A stretch of 64,000 bases of DNA, from assembly GCF_934561205.1 (NCBI RefSeq), contig NZ_CAKTFU010000003.1, forward strand, positions 62,001-126,000. The letters run 5' to 3'. The stretch is from an uncultured Gemmiger sp. Its GTDB lineage: Bacteria; Bacillota; Clostridia; Oscillospirales; Ruminococcaceae. This document shows positions 15,766 through 23,841 of this stretch, one piece after another; within the stretch, counting starts at the first letter, position 1, and every line of letters begins with the position of its first letter. The translations under genes were made by a program, and so were the position numbers. A model generated the notes under the pieces. That model saw only the letters and a program-made list of their open reading frames with translations, was not told where the DNA came from and searched no databases.

Positions 15766-18685
15766 GGACGCACGCTGCAGAAGAAACCACCTGTTTTTGC
15801 TGGCGCTGGCCGTGGTGGGCGCTTGCGTTTTTGTCATTTTTACCAACCTGAACCGCGCCATGCTGCGCGAAACCTTGGACGAAACCTTTACCTTTGTCGA
15901 AACGCGCGTGCATATGTACGAGGTGGACGAAGCCAACGACCGCGTCAAAAGTCTGACCCGCCTGCAGGACAAAACCGCCGCCCTGCGCGATGAAATGATG
16001 CTGAAAGACGATTTCACCCCCAGCGACCTCAACGCCTTTGCCGACACCCAGCGGCTGACCGGCGTGCTGGTGCTGGACGGCGAATTGAAGCTGGAAATGC
16101 AAAGCACGCGGGACGGCGACGCCATGCAGCTGTGGAAAGAGCAGCTGCAAAGCGACTATGTCCGCGAGATTCTGGACTACCCCCAAAAATCCTACACCAC
16201 CCGCGTGGAGCAGGACGGCGAGATTTACGATTTTGCCGCCCTTGCGCGCACCGATGCGCCGGGGCTTTTGATCGCCTACGCGCTGAAAGACAGCGAGGAT
16301 GTCGGCGATTTGACGGTGGGCTACCTGCTGGATAACTTCCCGCTGGAGCATGGCGGCATTGCCACCATCTGTGAGGGCGACCTTGTGCTGACCAGCAACA
16401 GCGCGGAGCAGGTCAACCGCACGCGCGAGGAATGCCAGCAGACGTACAACGGCGAGCAGACCCGCGTGTCCGGCGGCATTGCCGAGCTGCACAGCAGCCG
16501 CGGCGTCTGGTACGGCAGCCGCAAAAATGTCGGCAAGTACGAGGTGTATATCTTTTTCCCGGCGGGACAGGTGTTTATGATGCGCAACATCATCTTCGCG
16601 TCCTACCTTGCCCTTACCGTGCTGACCTTTCTGTTGGTGCTGCTGCTGCAAAGCCGCGCCGACAAGGACGCCTTGCAGGAAACCCAAAAGCGTATGGGCA
16701 TCATCACGGCGCTGAGTACGGCGTATGAGTCCATCATGCTGGTGGACTTGGAGAAAAACACCGTCGAAACCCTCAAGGATGTCCCCGGCGAGGAGCAGTA
16801 TAACCGCACCCGCACCATACAGCGCGAGGAACAGGTGCGCCGCACGCAGGCTATGATTGCCGAGCCATACCGCGCGGAATATTTTGAGTTTATAGATATG
16901 ACCACCGTTCGGGCGCGTTTGAAGTCGCATAAATCGCTGGCGTTCACCGCCCGCACCGTCAACGATAGGTGGGCCACCACGCTGCTCATCCCGCAGCGCA
17001 CCGATGAGGACGGCAACGTCACGGCGGTGCTGGCTGCCACCCGCGATGCCACGGAAGAAAAGCAGACCGAGCAAAAGCAGGAGGACGCCCTGCGCAGCGC
17101 CCTGGCGGCGGCGGAACACGCCAACAAGGCAAAGACGGTATTTTTGAACAGTATGTCGCACGACATCCGCACCCCGATGAACGCCATCCTCGGCTTTACG
17201 GCGCTGGCAACGACCCATCTGGACAACGCCGAGCTGGTCAAGGAATACCTGCAAAAAATCAGCGTGTCGGGGCAGCATCTGCTCAGCCTGATCAACGATG
17301 TTCTGGATATGAGCCGCATTGAAAGCGGCACCATCAAGCTGGACAACGCCGCCGTGCATCTACCCGATGTGCTGCACGACCTGCGCACCATCATACTGGG
17401 CAATATCAGCGCCAAGCAGTTGGAACTGTATGTAGATACGCAGGATATTAAGCACGAGGATATCATCACCGACAAGCTGCGCTTAAACCAGATCTTGCTG
17501 AACATCGTCGGCAATGCCGTAAAATTTACCCCCGCGGGCGGCACCATCAACATCCGCGTTACCGAAAAGCCCTGCCCCCGCAGCGGCTACGCCACCTATG
17601 TGATCAGCGTCAAGGACAACGGCATCGGTATGTCCCCGGAGTTCCAGCAGCACGTCTTTGACTCCTTCGCGCGCGAGCAGACGGCGACCCGCAGCGGCAT
17701 CCAGGGCACCGGCCTGGGTATGGCGATCACGAAAAACATCGTAGATATGATGGGCGGCAGCATCACGGTCAAGAGCGAGCAGGGCAAGGGCACCGAGTTT
17801 ACCGTTACGCTGCACTGCAAGATCAGCGAAACGGTGACCAAGAGCCAGCCCATCCCCGAGCTGCGCGGCGCGCGCGCCCTGGTGGTGGACGACGACGCCC
17901 AGACCTGTATGAGCGTCAGCAAGATGCTGCGCGAGATCGAGATGGCGGCGGACTGGACGACCTCCGGCAAGGAGGCGATCCTGCGCGCCGAGGAAGCCCA
18001 CGAGCAGGGGCGCGACTTTAAGGTGTATATCATCGACTGGCTGATGCCCGATATGAACGGCATTGAAACGGTGCGCCGCATCCGCAAGGTCATTGAGCCG
18101 GGTACGCCCATCATCATTCTGACCGCCTACGACTGGTCGGATATCGAGCAGGAGGCACGCGAGGCGGGCGTGACGGCGTTTGTCGCCAAGCCGCTGTTTA
18201 TGTCGGAGCTGCGCGCCGTGCTGACCCACACCCAGACCGAGCCGCAGCCCATGCAGATGCCTAAGCACGCGGGCTATGCGGGCAAAAAGGTGCTGCTGGT
18301 CGAGGATAACGAGCTGAACCGCGAGATCGCCACCGCCATTCTGGAGCAGGCGGGGCTGCAGGTGGACAGCGTGGAGGACGGCACTGACGCCGTGGCGCGC
18401 ATGAACGCAGCAGCCGAGGATCAGTACGATTTGATTTTGATGGACATCCAGATGCCCCGGATGGACGGCTACACCGCCACGCGCAAAATTCGCGCCATGG
18501 ATAACCCCAAGAAGGCGAGCATACCCATTGTGGCCATGACCGCCAACGCCTTTGACGAGGACCGCAAAAAAGCCTTTGCGGCGGGCATGAACGCGCACGT
18601 CGCCAAGCCCATTGACATGGCGGTTTTGTCCCACACGCTGAACGAAATTTTTGCCGCCAAGGGTCAGACAGGGGAAACGGTGTGA
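15758..18685 (+). CDS. Hybrid sensor histidine kinase with two receiver domains
   Basis: About 975 residues. ATG 15758 has GGAGGG at 7 bp; ATG 15752 is the in-frame alternative, and both overlap the upstream stop. The order is: membrane helix near residues 9-28, an extracytoplasmic sensor of about 240 residues, a second helix (IIFASYLALTVLTFLLVLLL, about 275-294), a PAS-like segment, HisKA with SHDIRTPMNAILGF (phospho-His), HATPase with N (ILLNIVGNAVKFT), G1 (DNGIGM) and G2 (GTGLGMAI) boxes, a first receiver (VVDDDAQ, IIDWLMPD, ILTAYD, AKP) and a second receiver (LVEDNELN, ILMDIQMPRMDG, AMTANA, AKP). No HPt or DNA-binding domain is present and no response regulator is adjacent, so the output is unknown. 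Confidence 0.93.
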   Translation: MPKDARCRRNHLFLLALAVVGACVFVIFTNLNRAMLRETLDETFTFVETRVHMYEVDEANDRVKSLTRLQDKTAALRDEMMLKDDFTPSDLNAFADTQRLTGVLVLDGELKLEMQSTRDGDAMQLWKEQLQSDYVREILDYPQKSYTTRVEQDGEIYDFAALARTDAPGLLIAYALKDSEDVGDLTVGYLLDNFPLEHGGIATICEGDLVLTSNSAEQVNRTREECQQTYNGEQTRVSGGIAELHSSRGVWYGSRKNVGKYEVYIFFPAGQVFMMRNIIFASYLALTVLTFLLVLLLQSRADKDALQETQKRMGIITALSTAYESIMLVDLEKNTVETLKDVPGEEQYNRTRTIQREEQVRRTQAMIAEPYRAEYFEFIDMTTVRARLKSHKSLAFTARTVNDRWATTLLIPQRTDEDGNVTAVLAATRDATEEKQTEQKQEDALRSALAAAEHANKAKTVFLNSMSHDIRTPMNAILGFTALATTHLDNAELVKEYLQKISVSGQHLLSLINDVLDMSRIESGTIKLDNAAVHLPDVLHDLRTIILGNISAKQLELYVDTQDIKHEDIITDKLRLNQILLNIVGNAVKFTPAGGTINIRVTEKPCPRSGYATYVISVKDNGIGMSPEFQQHVFDSFAREQTATRSGIQGTGLGMAITKNIVDMMGGSITVKSEQGKGTEFTVTLHCKISETVTKSQPIPELRGARALVVDDDAQTCMSVSKMLREIEMAADWTTSGKEAILRAEEAHEQGRDFKVYIIDWLMPDMNGIETVRRIRKVIEPGTPIIILTAYDWSDIEQEAREAGVTAFVAKPLFMSELRAVLTHTQTEPQPMQMPKHAGYAGKKVLLVEDNELNREIATAILEQAGLQVDSVEDGTDAVARMNAAAEDQYDLILMDIQMPRMDGYTATRKIRAMDNPKKASIPIVAMTANAFDEDRKKAFAAGMNAHVAKPIDMAVLSHTLNEIFAAKGQTGETV

Positions 18686-18724
18686 AAACCGCTTTCGTTA
18701 TACCGTATAATTATTCTGCGTGTA

Positions 18725-18759
18725 AGGCCGCCCGGCTGTTGAAACGGGCGGTCTTTTTT
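18725..18759 (+). terminator. Terminator after the hybrid kinase
   Basis: CCGCCCG pairs with CGGGCGG over a 10-nt loop, followed by TCTTTTTT. Confidence 0.8.
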
Positions 18760-18796
18760 GTTTGTCCGCATATGGAAAACAAAAAGTCGTACTTTT

Positions 18797-18843
18797 GTAA
18801 AAAGTTTGTAAAATCATGGTAAAAAATCGATTTTACCGTAAAA
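18797..18843 (+). promoter_or_regulatory. Phased GTAAAA repeats and inverted repeat upstream of the prepilin gene
   Basis: GTAAAA begins at 18797, 18808 and 18819, exactly 11 bp apart (one helical turn), and again at 18838. GGTAAAA (18818-18824) also forms an inverted repeat with TTTTACC (18831-18837). The array ends 7 bp before the -35 element, a good position for an activator or repressor. Confidence 0.45.
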
Positions 18844-18849
18844 TAATGA

Positions 18850-18878
18850 TTGTACATCGAATAAATCCATGTTATAAT
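18850..18878 (+). promoter_or_regulatory. Strong promoter of the prepilin-like gene
   Basis: TTGTAC (18850-18855), 17 bp, perfect TATAAT (18873-18878), about 80 bp before the start. Confidence 0.75.
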
Positions 18879-18958
18879 ACAGCGTATGTGCTTTTGGGAA
18901 GTCCGGCAAAAACAGGATGCCTTGCAGGACGACCCACTGATAGGGGGTGAGGGAAATC

Positions 18959-19924
18959 ATGCACAAGCTGCAAAAAATATGCAGGAAGATACAGGGAAAA
19001 CAGAATACACAGGGCTTTACGCTGGTGGAATTGATCGTTGTGCTGACCATCCTCACCATTTTGGCCGTTATGCTGATCCCCACCTTGCAGGGGTATCTGG
19101 AAAAAACTCTGGAGACCGCCGACGTTGTCGAGGTGCGCCAAGCCTACATGGACGTGCTGACTGCGTCGCTTACGGGCGACAGCGAGAATATGACCAAAAC
19201 CGTGCAGCTCCGCCAAAAGGAGGACGACTGGCAGTCGATGGACCCTGTCACGATTGCGGGCATCACGCATTACAAGGCCGATGGTGATACGGAAACCTGG
19301 ACAGGCATCCCGACGGCGGGCGGTCAGTGTGAGGTTTCTTATAAAGAGGGCGTCGGCATTGTGTTTACCTGGTCGGGCAAAAGCCATAAGCCCTCGCTGG
19401 CTCCAAGACCGCCGACACCGACAATAGATTTTGATGAGGATATACACGGCATCTTGCAGAAAACCGACCTTTTGAATAAGCATAAAACAAGCAACTTTGA
19501 GATAGACTCGAAATGTCGCAACTCCACGATGCTGCCGGTAGTACAAAAAGAATTGAGCGAAAACAGCCTGCTCAAGTACGGCACATGGGCCTACCTGGCA
19601 GATACCAACAAACTGTCAGAAAACCATGCCTACCTGTTTTGGACGTCCGTGGACACAGACGCGGTGGGGGCGGGAAAAAAGATCCCCGTCATTGTCAGCC
19701 GAGCGGGCGGCGGGTATTATATTGCGGAGTCGGTCACGGCAGAAAGAACCGTTCTAAACCACCCCGAACAATCCTACGTTGCCATTGCGAATCACATATG
19801 GAATTACGGTGGCTTTAGCACATATACCAAAGGCACAAGGTATGCCACCATGGAGGAAGCCTACGCCGCTTACAAGCAAAAGCTGGCTGACTATCCGGAG
19901 TACAAGGATACGCTGCCGAAATAA
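18959..19924 (+). CDS. Prepilin-like protein with type IV N-methylation motif
   Basis: A 321-residue protein from ATG 18959 after GGTGAGGG; the in-frame GTG 18947 is less likely. A 19-residue basic leader ends in Gly and is followed by FTLVELIVVLTILTILAVML: the prepilin peptidase site with Glu5 and the single hydrophobic helix of type IV pilins and pseudopilins. The remaining 270 residues are a soluble, probably extracellular domain with no recognised fold; a Pro-rich stretch (PSLAPRPPTPTIDF) divides it. No pilus assembly ATPase, platform protein or peptidase is in the window, so it is an orphan that must rely on a machine encoded elsewhere. It is transcribed alone from a strong promoter. Confidence 0.8.
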   Translation: MHKLQKICRKIQGKQNTQGFTLVELIVVLTILTILAVMLIPTLQGYLEKTLETADVVEVRQAYMDVLTASLTGDSENMTKTVQLRQKEDDWQSMDPVTIAGITHYKADGDTETWTGIPTAGGQCEVSYKEGVGIVFTWSGKSHKPSLAPRPPTPTIDFDEDIHGILQKTDLLNKHKTSNFEIDSKCRNSTMLPVVQKELSENSLLKYGTWAYLADTNKLSENHAYLFWTSVDTDAVGAGKKIPVIVSRAGGGYYIAESVTAERTVLNHPEQSYVAIANHIWNYGGFSTYTKGTRYATMEEAYAAYKQKLADYPEYKDTLPK

Positions 19925-19945
19925 CGGTGTTTTATAAACAAGCAA

Positions 19946-19986
19946 AAGCCGCCCGCGGCGCACAACCTGTGCGCCGCGGGCGGCTT
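19946..19986. terminator. Bidirectional terminator, perfect 18-bp stem
   Basis: AAGCCGCCCGCGGCGCAC pairs perfectly with its complement over a 5-nt loop, between the converging prepilin and nucleotidyltransferase genes. Confidence 0.85.
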
Positions 19987-19997
19987 GCTTATAGGGT

Positions 19998-20927
19998 TTA
20001 CTTTTTCAAATCGCTGAACAAATCCTTTTGGTATACGCCGTCCTCGATCAGTTTGGCAAAGCTGTCGATGACGATCTGCTTGTCCTCCGCATAGGTCACG
20101 CCGAACCATTTGTCGTGGGTGGGCAGCACCTTGACACTGACCTTGCCGTCATGCAGCAATTCGTCGATATAGATGGGCAGCAGGTATTCGGCTTTCAGGG
20201 GGTTCGCGGGGGCGGCCTTCTCAAAGAATTCCACAAAGCCCGCGTCCAGCAGGTCGATGAACTCAGGGGTCAATGCCCACATATTCATCGAGACCAGGCT
20301 GTCAATGTCAATGCTCTTGCCGCCGGCGGCCGCACCCTCGGCGGTTTTTTCAATGCCGGAGGTTTCCAGCACACCGGTCAGATAGTGGGCGTCGTTCATC
20401 TGGCAGATGCCGCGGGTCACGGCGCCGTTGTCGCTCAGGGTGTTTTTCAGCACAAAACCGGCCATGGCCAGATCGCCGGACTTTTCGGGGGTGTAGCCCT
20501 GCAAAAAGTCGTGCAGCTGTACAAAAGCCTCCTTGCCGTAGTAGTCGTCGGCGTTGATAACGGCGAACGGCTCTTTCACAAGCCCCTTGCAGGCCAGCAC
20601 GGCCTGCCCGGTGCCCCACGGCTTAGTGCGGCCTTCGGGTACGGCAAACCCGGCAGGGATAGCGTCCATGGCCTGGAACGCATAGCCAATCTCAACGCCC
20701 AGCTCGGCGCAGGTTTTTTCGATGCGGTCACCGATAGCCTCCTTGAAGGCCTGCTCGATGTCGCGGCGGATGATAAAGACGATCTTGTCAAAGCCCGCCT
20801 CAATAGCGTCGTGGATCGAAAAATCCATGATGATCTCACCGTTGGGGCCGACGGCCGCCAACTGCTTGATGCCGCCGCCGAAGCGCGACCCAATGCCGGC
20901 TGCCATAATGACCAAAGTTGTTTTCAT
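19998..20927 (-). CDS. Sugar-phosphate nucleotidyltransferase family protein
   Basis: A 309-residue protein from ATG 20927 (MKTTLVIMAAGIGSRFGGG), preceded by AGGAGG at 6 bp; the in-frame upstream ATG at 20960 lacks this. The NTP_transferase entry motif MAAGIGSRFGGGIKQ, the acidic VINADDYYG (about residues 117-125) and an N-terminal Rossmann-like fold indicate transfer of a nucleotidyl group to a sugar phosphate. The C-terminal half (TPEFIDLLDAGFVEFFEK onward) is of a type common in Firmicute proteins annotated only as nucleotidyltransferase. The sugar is unknown. Confidence 0.82.
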   Translation of the reverse strand: MKTTLVIMAAGIGSRFGGGIKQLAAVGPNGEIIMDFSIHDAIEAGFDKIVFIIRRDIEQAFKEAIGDRIEKTCAELGVEIGYAFQAMDAIPAGFAVPEGRTKPWGTGQAVLACKGLVKEPFAVINADDYYGKEAFVQLHDFLQGYTPEKSGDLAMAGFVLKNTLSDNGAVTRGICQMNDAHYLTGVLETSGIEKTAEGAAAGGKSIDIDSLVSMNMWALTPEFIDLLDAGFVEFFEKAAPANPLKAEYLLPIYIDELLHDGKVSVKVLPTHDKWFGVTYAEDKQIVIDSFAKLIEDGVYQKDLFSDLKK

Positions 20928-20960
20928 GGGATTCCTCCTAGTTTCCGTTTCTTCCTTCAT

Positions 20961-20984
20961 TATAAAAACGCCGCAAAATCGGCG
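20961..20984 (-). terminator. Terminator of the RING/DUF2628 gene
   Basis: On the minus strand CGCCG pairs with CGGCG over ATTTTG, followed by TTTTTATA, immediately after the stop at 20986. The stem is short. Confidence 0.5.
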
Positions 20985-20985
20985 C

Positions 20986-21948
20986 TTATAAACTTACACC
21001 GTATGTGGCAAACACATAGCGCACAAAGGCGGGGCCTGCCAGATACATGAAGCCCACCGTCAAAAGGGCAGAGACGCCAAAGTACAAAACGACCAGCAGA
21101 ATACTGGTGCCGCCCTGCTGCGCAAGCTCACGGCTGCGGGTCGGCTCATCGGGGCAGCGGGCGCAGATAGCCTCAATGTTGCGCTTGGCGGTTTTCTGGT
21201 ACCATGCCACGGCGCTCAGCCCCATAAATACCTTGTAGGCGCACCACAGGATATCGCAGACAAGAACCGCGGTTTCCAGCCAGGCTGCCCCCGCCAGGAC
21301 CCCGCCCAGCACAGCGGGGTTGTACTGCTGCAAAACCAGCAGCGCCAGCGGCGTGTACAAAAGCAGCTGCACAAGCGCCATCAAAATGCCCTGCTTCCAC
21401 ATTTTGCGGTAGAAAAAGTAGATGGGCCCCAGCAAAAAGGCCGAAAAACACAGGGTGATTTTTTTGCCGGTTTTTTCCATGCGGAAAAACTGCATCAGGT
21501 AATACAGCGCCGAGTGCCCGGTGTAGGTGGCCCAGTCCTGCGCCTGGATGCCGTCGATGCAGTCGGTGGGTTTCAGCTCCACGCGGGTGATGTCGGGTGT
21601 GTCCATGGTGCCGCGGGCGTAAATGGGGGCATTCTGCGGCGGCTCGCTGCGCGGTGCGGCGTTCAGCGGCACACCGCAGTGGCTGCACTTTACGGCACCC
21701 GGCTCGTTGTGGTTGCCGCAGTTGGGGCATACCGCCAGGTGGCGGGCGGCAGCGGCCTCGTCAGCGGGCTCGGCATCGGGCTTCCACTCAAAGCCGGCGG
21801 CATGTTCTGCCTCGTGCACACAGGCACCGACCTTTTTCCAACATTCGCGGTGGTAGGGGGTGCCGCATTCGGGGCAGACAACAATATCGTCAGCGTCGGT
21901 AAAAGCCTGCTCGCAGACGGGACAGTGATTCTTGGTATATCTTGCCAT
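20986..21948 (-). CDS. RING-finger-like zinc protein with DUF2628 membrane domain
   Basis: A 320-residue protein from ATG 21948 after AAGGAG. The N-terminus has a prokaryotic RING family 1 pattern: CPVC, then CPEC, YHREC and GAC (Cys9 onward). A second zinc ribbon follows (CPNCGN...CSHCG, about residues 74-92). After a proline-rich linker, a C-terminal DUF2628-like region has an amphipathic YLMQFFRMEKTGKKITL segment and about three or four membrane helices from LCFSAFLLGPIYFFYRKMW onward. The arrangement suggests a membrane-anchored adaptor with cytoplasmic zinc modules; prokaryotic RING family proteins have no proven ubiquitin ligase role here. Monocistronic. Confidence 0.78.
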   Translation of the reverse strand: MARYTKNHCPVCEQAFTDADDIVVCPECGTPYHRECWKKVGACVHEAEHAAGFEWKPDAEPADEAAAARHLAVCPNCGNHNEPGAVKCSHCGVPLNAAPRSEPPQNAPIYARGTMDTPDITRVELKPTDCIDGIQAQDWATYTGHSALYYLMQFFRMEKTGKKITLCFSAFLLGPIYFFYRKMWKQGILMALVQLLLYTPLALLVLQQYNPAVLGGVLAGAAWLETAVLVCDILWCAYKVFMGLSAVAWYQKTAKRNIEAICARCPDEPTRSRELAQQGGTSILLVVLYFGVSALLTVGFMYLAGPAFVRYVFATYGVSL

Positions 21949-21978
21949 TCTTTAAGCTCCTTTTTGATACATATCCCC

Positions 21979-22007
21979 ATTATAGCGCATCAAACGGACA
22001 AATGCAA
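21979..22007 (-). promoter_or_regulatory. Promoter of the RING/DUF2628 gene
   Basis: Reading the minus strand: TTGCAT, 17 bp, TATAAT. Confidence 0.65.
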
Positions 22008-22075
22008 AGAATTTTGGTAAAGTTCAGGAATTATTCAGAGAAAAAGTACATCTTTTGCTAAAATCGCAAATCCTC

Positions 22076-22104
22076 TTTACAACGGCGGCGCTTTGTTTTA
22101 TACT
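22076..22104 (+). promoter_or_regulatory. Promoter of prfB
   Basis: TTTACA (22076-22081), 17 bp, TATACT (22099-22104), 37 bp before the start codon. Confidence 0.65.
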
Positions 22105-22140
22105 AATAGTGTGAATTTGTGCCGATTAAGGGGTATTATT

Positions 22141-23262
22141 ATGATAACCATTGACGAACTGAAACAGAAATTGGGCGGCATGCAGACCTCCGTGGACGAT
22201 CTGCGCGAAGCCCTTTCCATCGAAGCCAGCGAAAAGCGCCTGGCCGAGCTGGAGCACCAGATGACCATGCCCGGCTTTTACGATGACCAGGCCCGCAGCC
22301 AGAAGATCATCAGCGAGATGGGCGAGGTCAAGAACAAGCTGGAGCTTTTCGGTAAGCTGTCCACCCAGTATGAGGAAGCCGAGACCCTGCTGCTGATGAT
22401 CGAGGAGGAGAACGATCCTTCCCTGACCACCGAGGGCGAGGAGGCTGTCAACGCCGTGGAAAAATCCATCGACGAGCTGCAGTTGATGACGATGCTCAAC
22501 GGCGAGTACGACCACAGCAACGCCATTCTGACCTTCCACGCCGGTACCGGCGGCACCGAGGCGCAGGACTGGGCCGAGATGCTGTTCCGCATGTACACCC
22601 GCTGGGCCGAGGCCCACGGTTACAGCGTGGAGGTGCTGGACGTGCTGGACGGCGACGAAGCCGGCATCAAGTCCGCCTCCATGATGATCAAGGGCGCCAA
22701 CGCCTACGGTATGCTCAAGAGCGAGCACGGCGTACACCGTCTGGTGCGCATCAGCCCGTTTGACGCCAACGCCCGCCGTCAGACCAGCTTCTCCAGCCTG
22801 GAGGTCATGCCCGAACTGGACAACAACATCAATATTGAGATCAACCCCGCCGACATCGAGATGCAGGTGTTCCGTTCCTCCGGCGCGGGCGGCCAGCACA
22901 TCAACAAGACCTCCTCTGCCGTGCGCCTGATCCACAAGCCCACCGGCATTGTGACCAGCTGCCAGACCCAGCGCAGCCAGCTGCAGAACCGCGAGTACGC
23001 CATGGAAATGATGAAGGCCAAACTGTACCAGATCGCCCTGCAGCAGCACAAGGATAAAATCGACGATATCAAGGGCGTGCAGAACGAGATCGCCTGGGGT
23101 CACCAGATCCGCAGCTATGTCTTTATGCCCTACACCCTGGTCAAGGATCACCGCACCAACTACGAAAGCGGCAACGTGCAGGCAGTTATGGACGGCGATT
23201 TGGACGGCTTTATCTACGCCTACCTGAAAGCCAGCTCCCGCGGTGAGCTGCAGGACGTGTAA
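22141..23262 (+). CDS. prfB: Peptide chain release factor 2
   Basis: A 373-residue RF2. ATG 22141 follows TAAGGGG; the in-frame ATG upstream at 22093 lies inside the promoter. The stop-codon reading tripeptide SPF (in RISPFDANARR) and the catalytic GGQ (in GAGGQHINKTSSA) identify it as RF2, not RF1, which has PxT. It hydrolyses peptidyl-tRNA at UGA and UAA stops. The gene is one uninterrupted frame: the autoregulatory in-frame UGA with +1 shift near codon 25, found in most bacterial prfB genes, is absent. A MarR-type gene follows within a few bases. Confidence 0.95.
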   Translation: MITIDELKQKLGGMQTSVDDLREALSIEASEKRLAELEHQMTMPGFYDDQARSQKIISEMGEVKNKLELFGKLSTQYEEAETLLLMIEEENDPSLTTEGEEAVNAVEKSIDELQLMTMLNGEYDHSNAILTFHAGTGGTEAQDWAEMLFRMYTRWAEAHGYSVEVLDVLDGDEAGIKSASMMIKGANAYGMLKSEHGVHRLVRISPFDANARRQTSFSSLEVMPELDNNINIEINPADIEMQVFRSSGAGGQHINKTSSAVRLIHKPTGIVTSCQTQRSQLQNREYAMEMMKAKLYQIALQQHKDKIDDIKGVQNEIAWGHQIRSYVFMPYTLVKDHRTNYESGNVQAVMDGDLDGFIYAYLKASSRGELQDV

Positions 23263-23265
23263 GTG

Positions 23266-23739
23266 ATGGATACCCGTTTTTTCCGCCTGACGACCTCGGT
23301 TGGGCGGCTGCAAAAGCTCATCCAGAAAATCAAGACCGAGGGCATGGGCCATATGGATTTGAAGGGCAGCCACACCGTGGTGCTCTGCCTGCTGGCAGCC
23401 TGCCCCGAGGGGCTGCATTTTGCCGAACTGACCGAGCGCTGCGAGCTGGACCCGGCGCTGATCTCCCGTGTATTGGCAAGCCTGACCCGCGCGGGCTACG
23501 TCAATAAGGACGGCGCCCCCGGCAAGTACAATGCGCTGTACACGCTGACACCGGAGGGGCTGCAGTGCGCAGACCGTGTGAATACGGTCATTGCGGCGTT
23601 TCGCCAAAAGGCCGATGAGGACATTTCCCCTGAAGAACTGGAAACCTTTTACAGCGTATTGGATCGCATGACCGCAAACCTGGAAGGTGCCTTGCAGGAG
23701 AAAACCACCCTGTTTGCCCCCTTGCAAAAAGAAAACTGA
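23266..23739 (+). CDS. MarR-family transcriptional regulator
   Basis: A 157-residue protein starting at ATG 23266 (or GTG 23263), only 3 bp behind the prfB stop, so it is probably co-transcribed. The winged helix reads SHTVVLCLLAACPEGLHFAEL, then LDPALISRVLASLTRAGYVNKD and YTLTPEGLQCADRV. MarR proteins bind palindromic operators as dimers, often releasing DNA on binding small phenolics or on oxidation. The only candidate target beside it is the P-type ATPase gene downstream, but a terminator separates them. Confidence 0.82.
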   Translation: MDTRFFRLTTSVGRLQKLIQKIKTEGMGHMDLKGSHTVVLCLLAACPEGLHFAELTERCELDPALISRVLASLTRAGYVNKDGAPGKYNALYTLTPEGLQCADRVNTVIAAFRQKADEDISPEELETFYSVLDRMTANLEGALQEKTTLFAPLQKEN

Positions 23740-23743
23740 AACA

Positions 23744-23786
23744 AAAGCTCCCAAATGCCCCAAAACGGCGTTTGGGAGCTTTATTT
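23744..23786 (+). terminator. Terminator after the MarR gene
   Basis: AAAGCTCCCAAA pairs perfectly with TTTGGGAGCTTT (12 bp), followed by ATTTG. Confidence 0.75.
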
Positions 23787-23841
23787 GTTCATAACCTGCG
23801 GGTATACTAATACCATTACCCGAAAGGAGCAGCCCTTTTTT

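Noticed and set aside
18959..19924. Prepilin as part of a complete pilus or competence operon
   Set aside because: No ATPase, platform protein, peptidase or other pilin lies in the window.
20028..21050. Plus-strand open frame opposite the nucleotidyltransferase
   Set aside because: The minus-strand gene has a proper start, RBS and family motifs; this frame has none.
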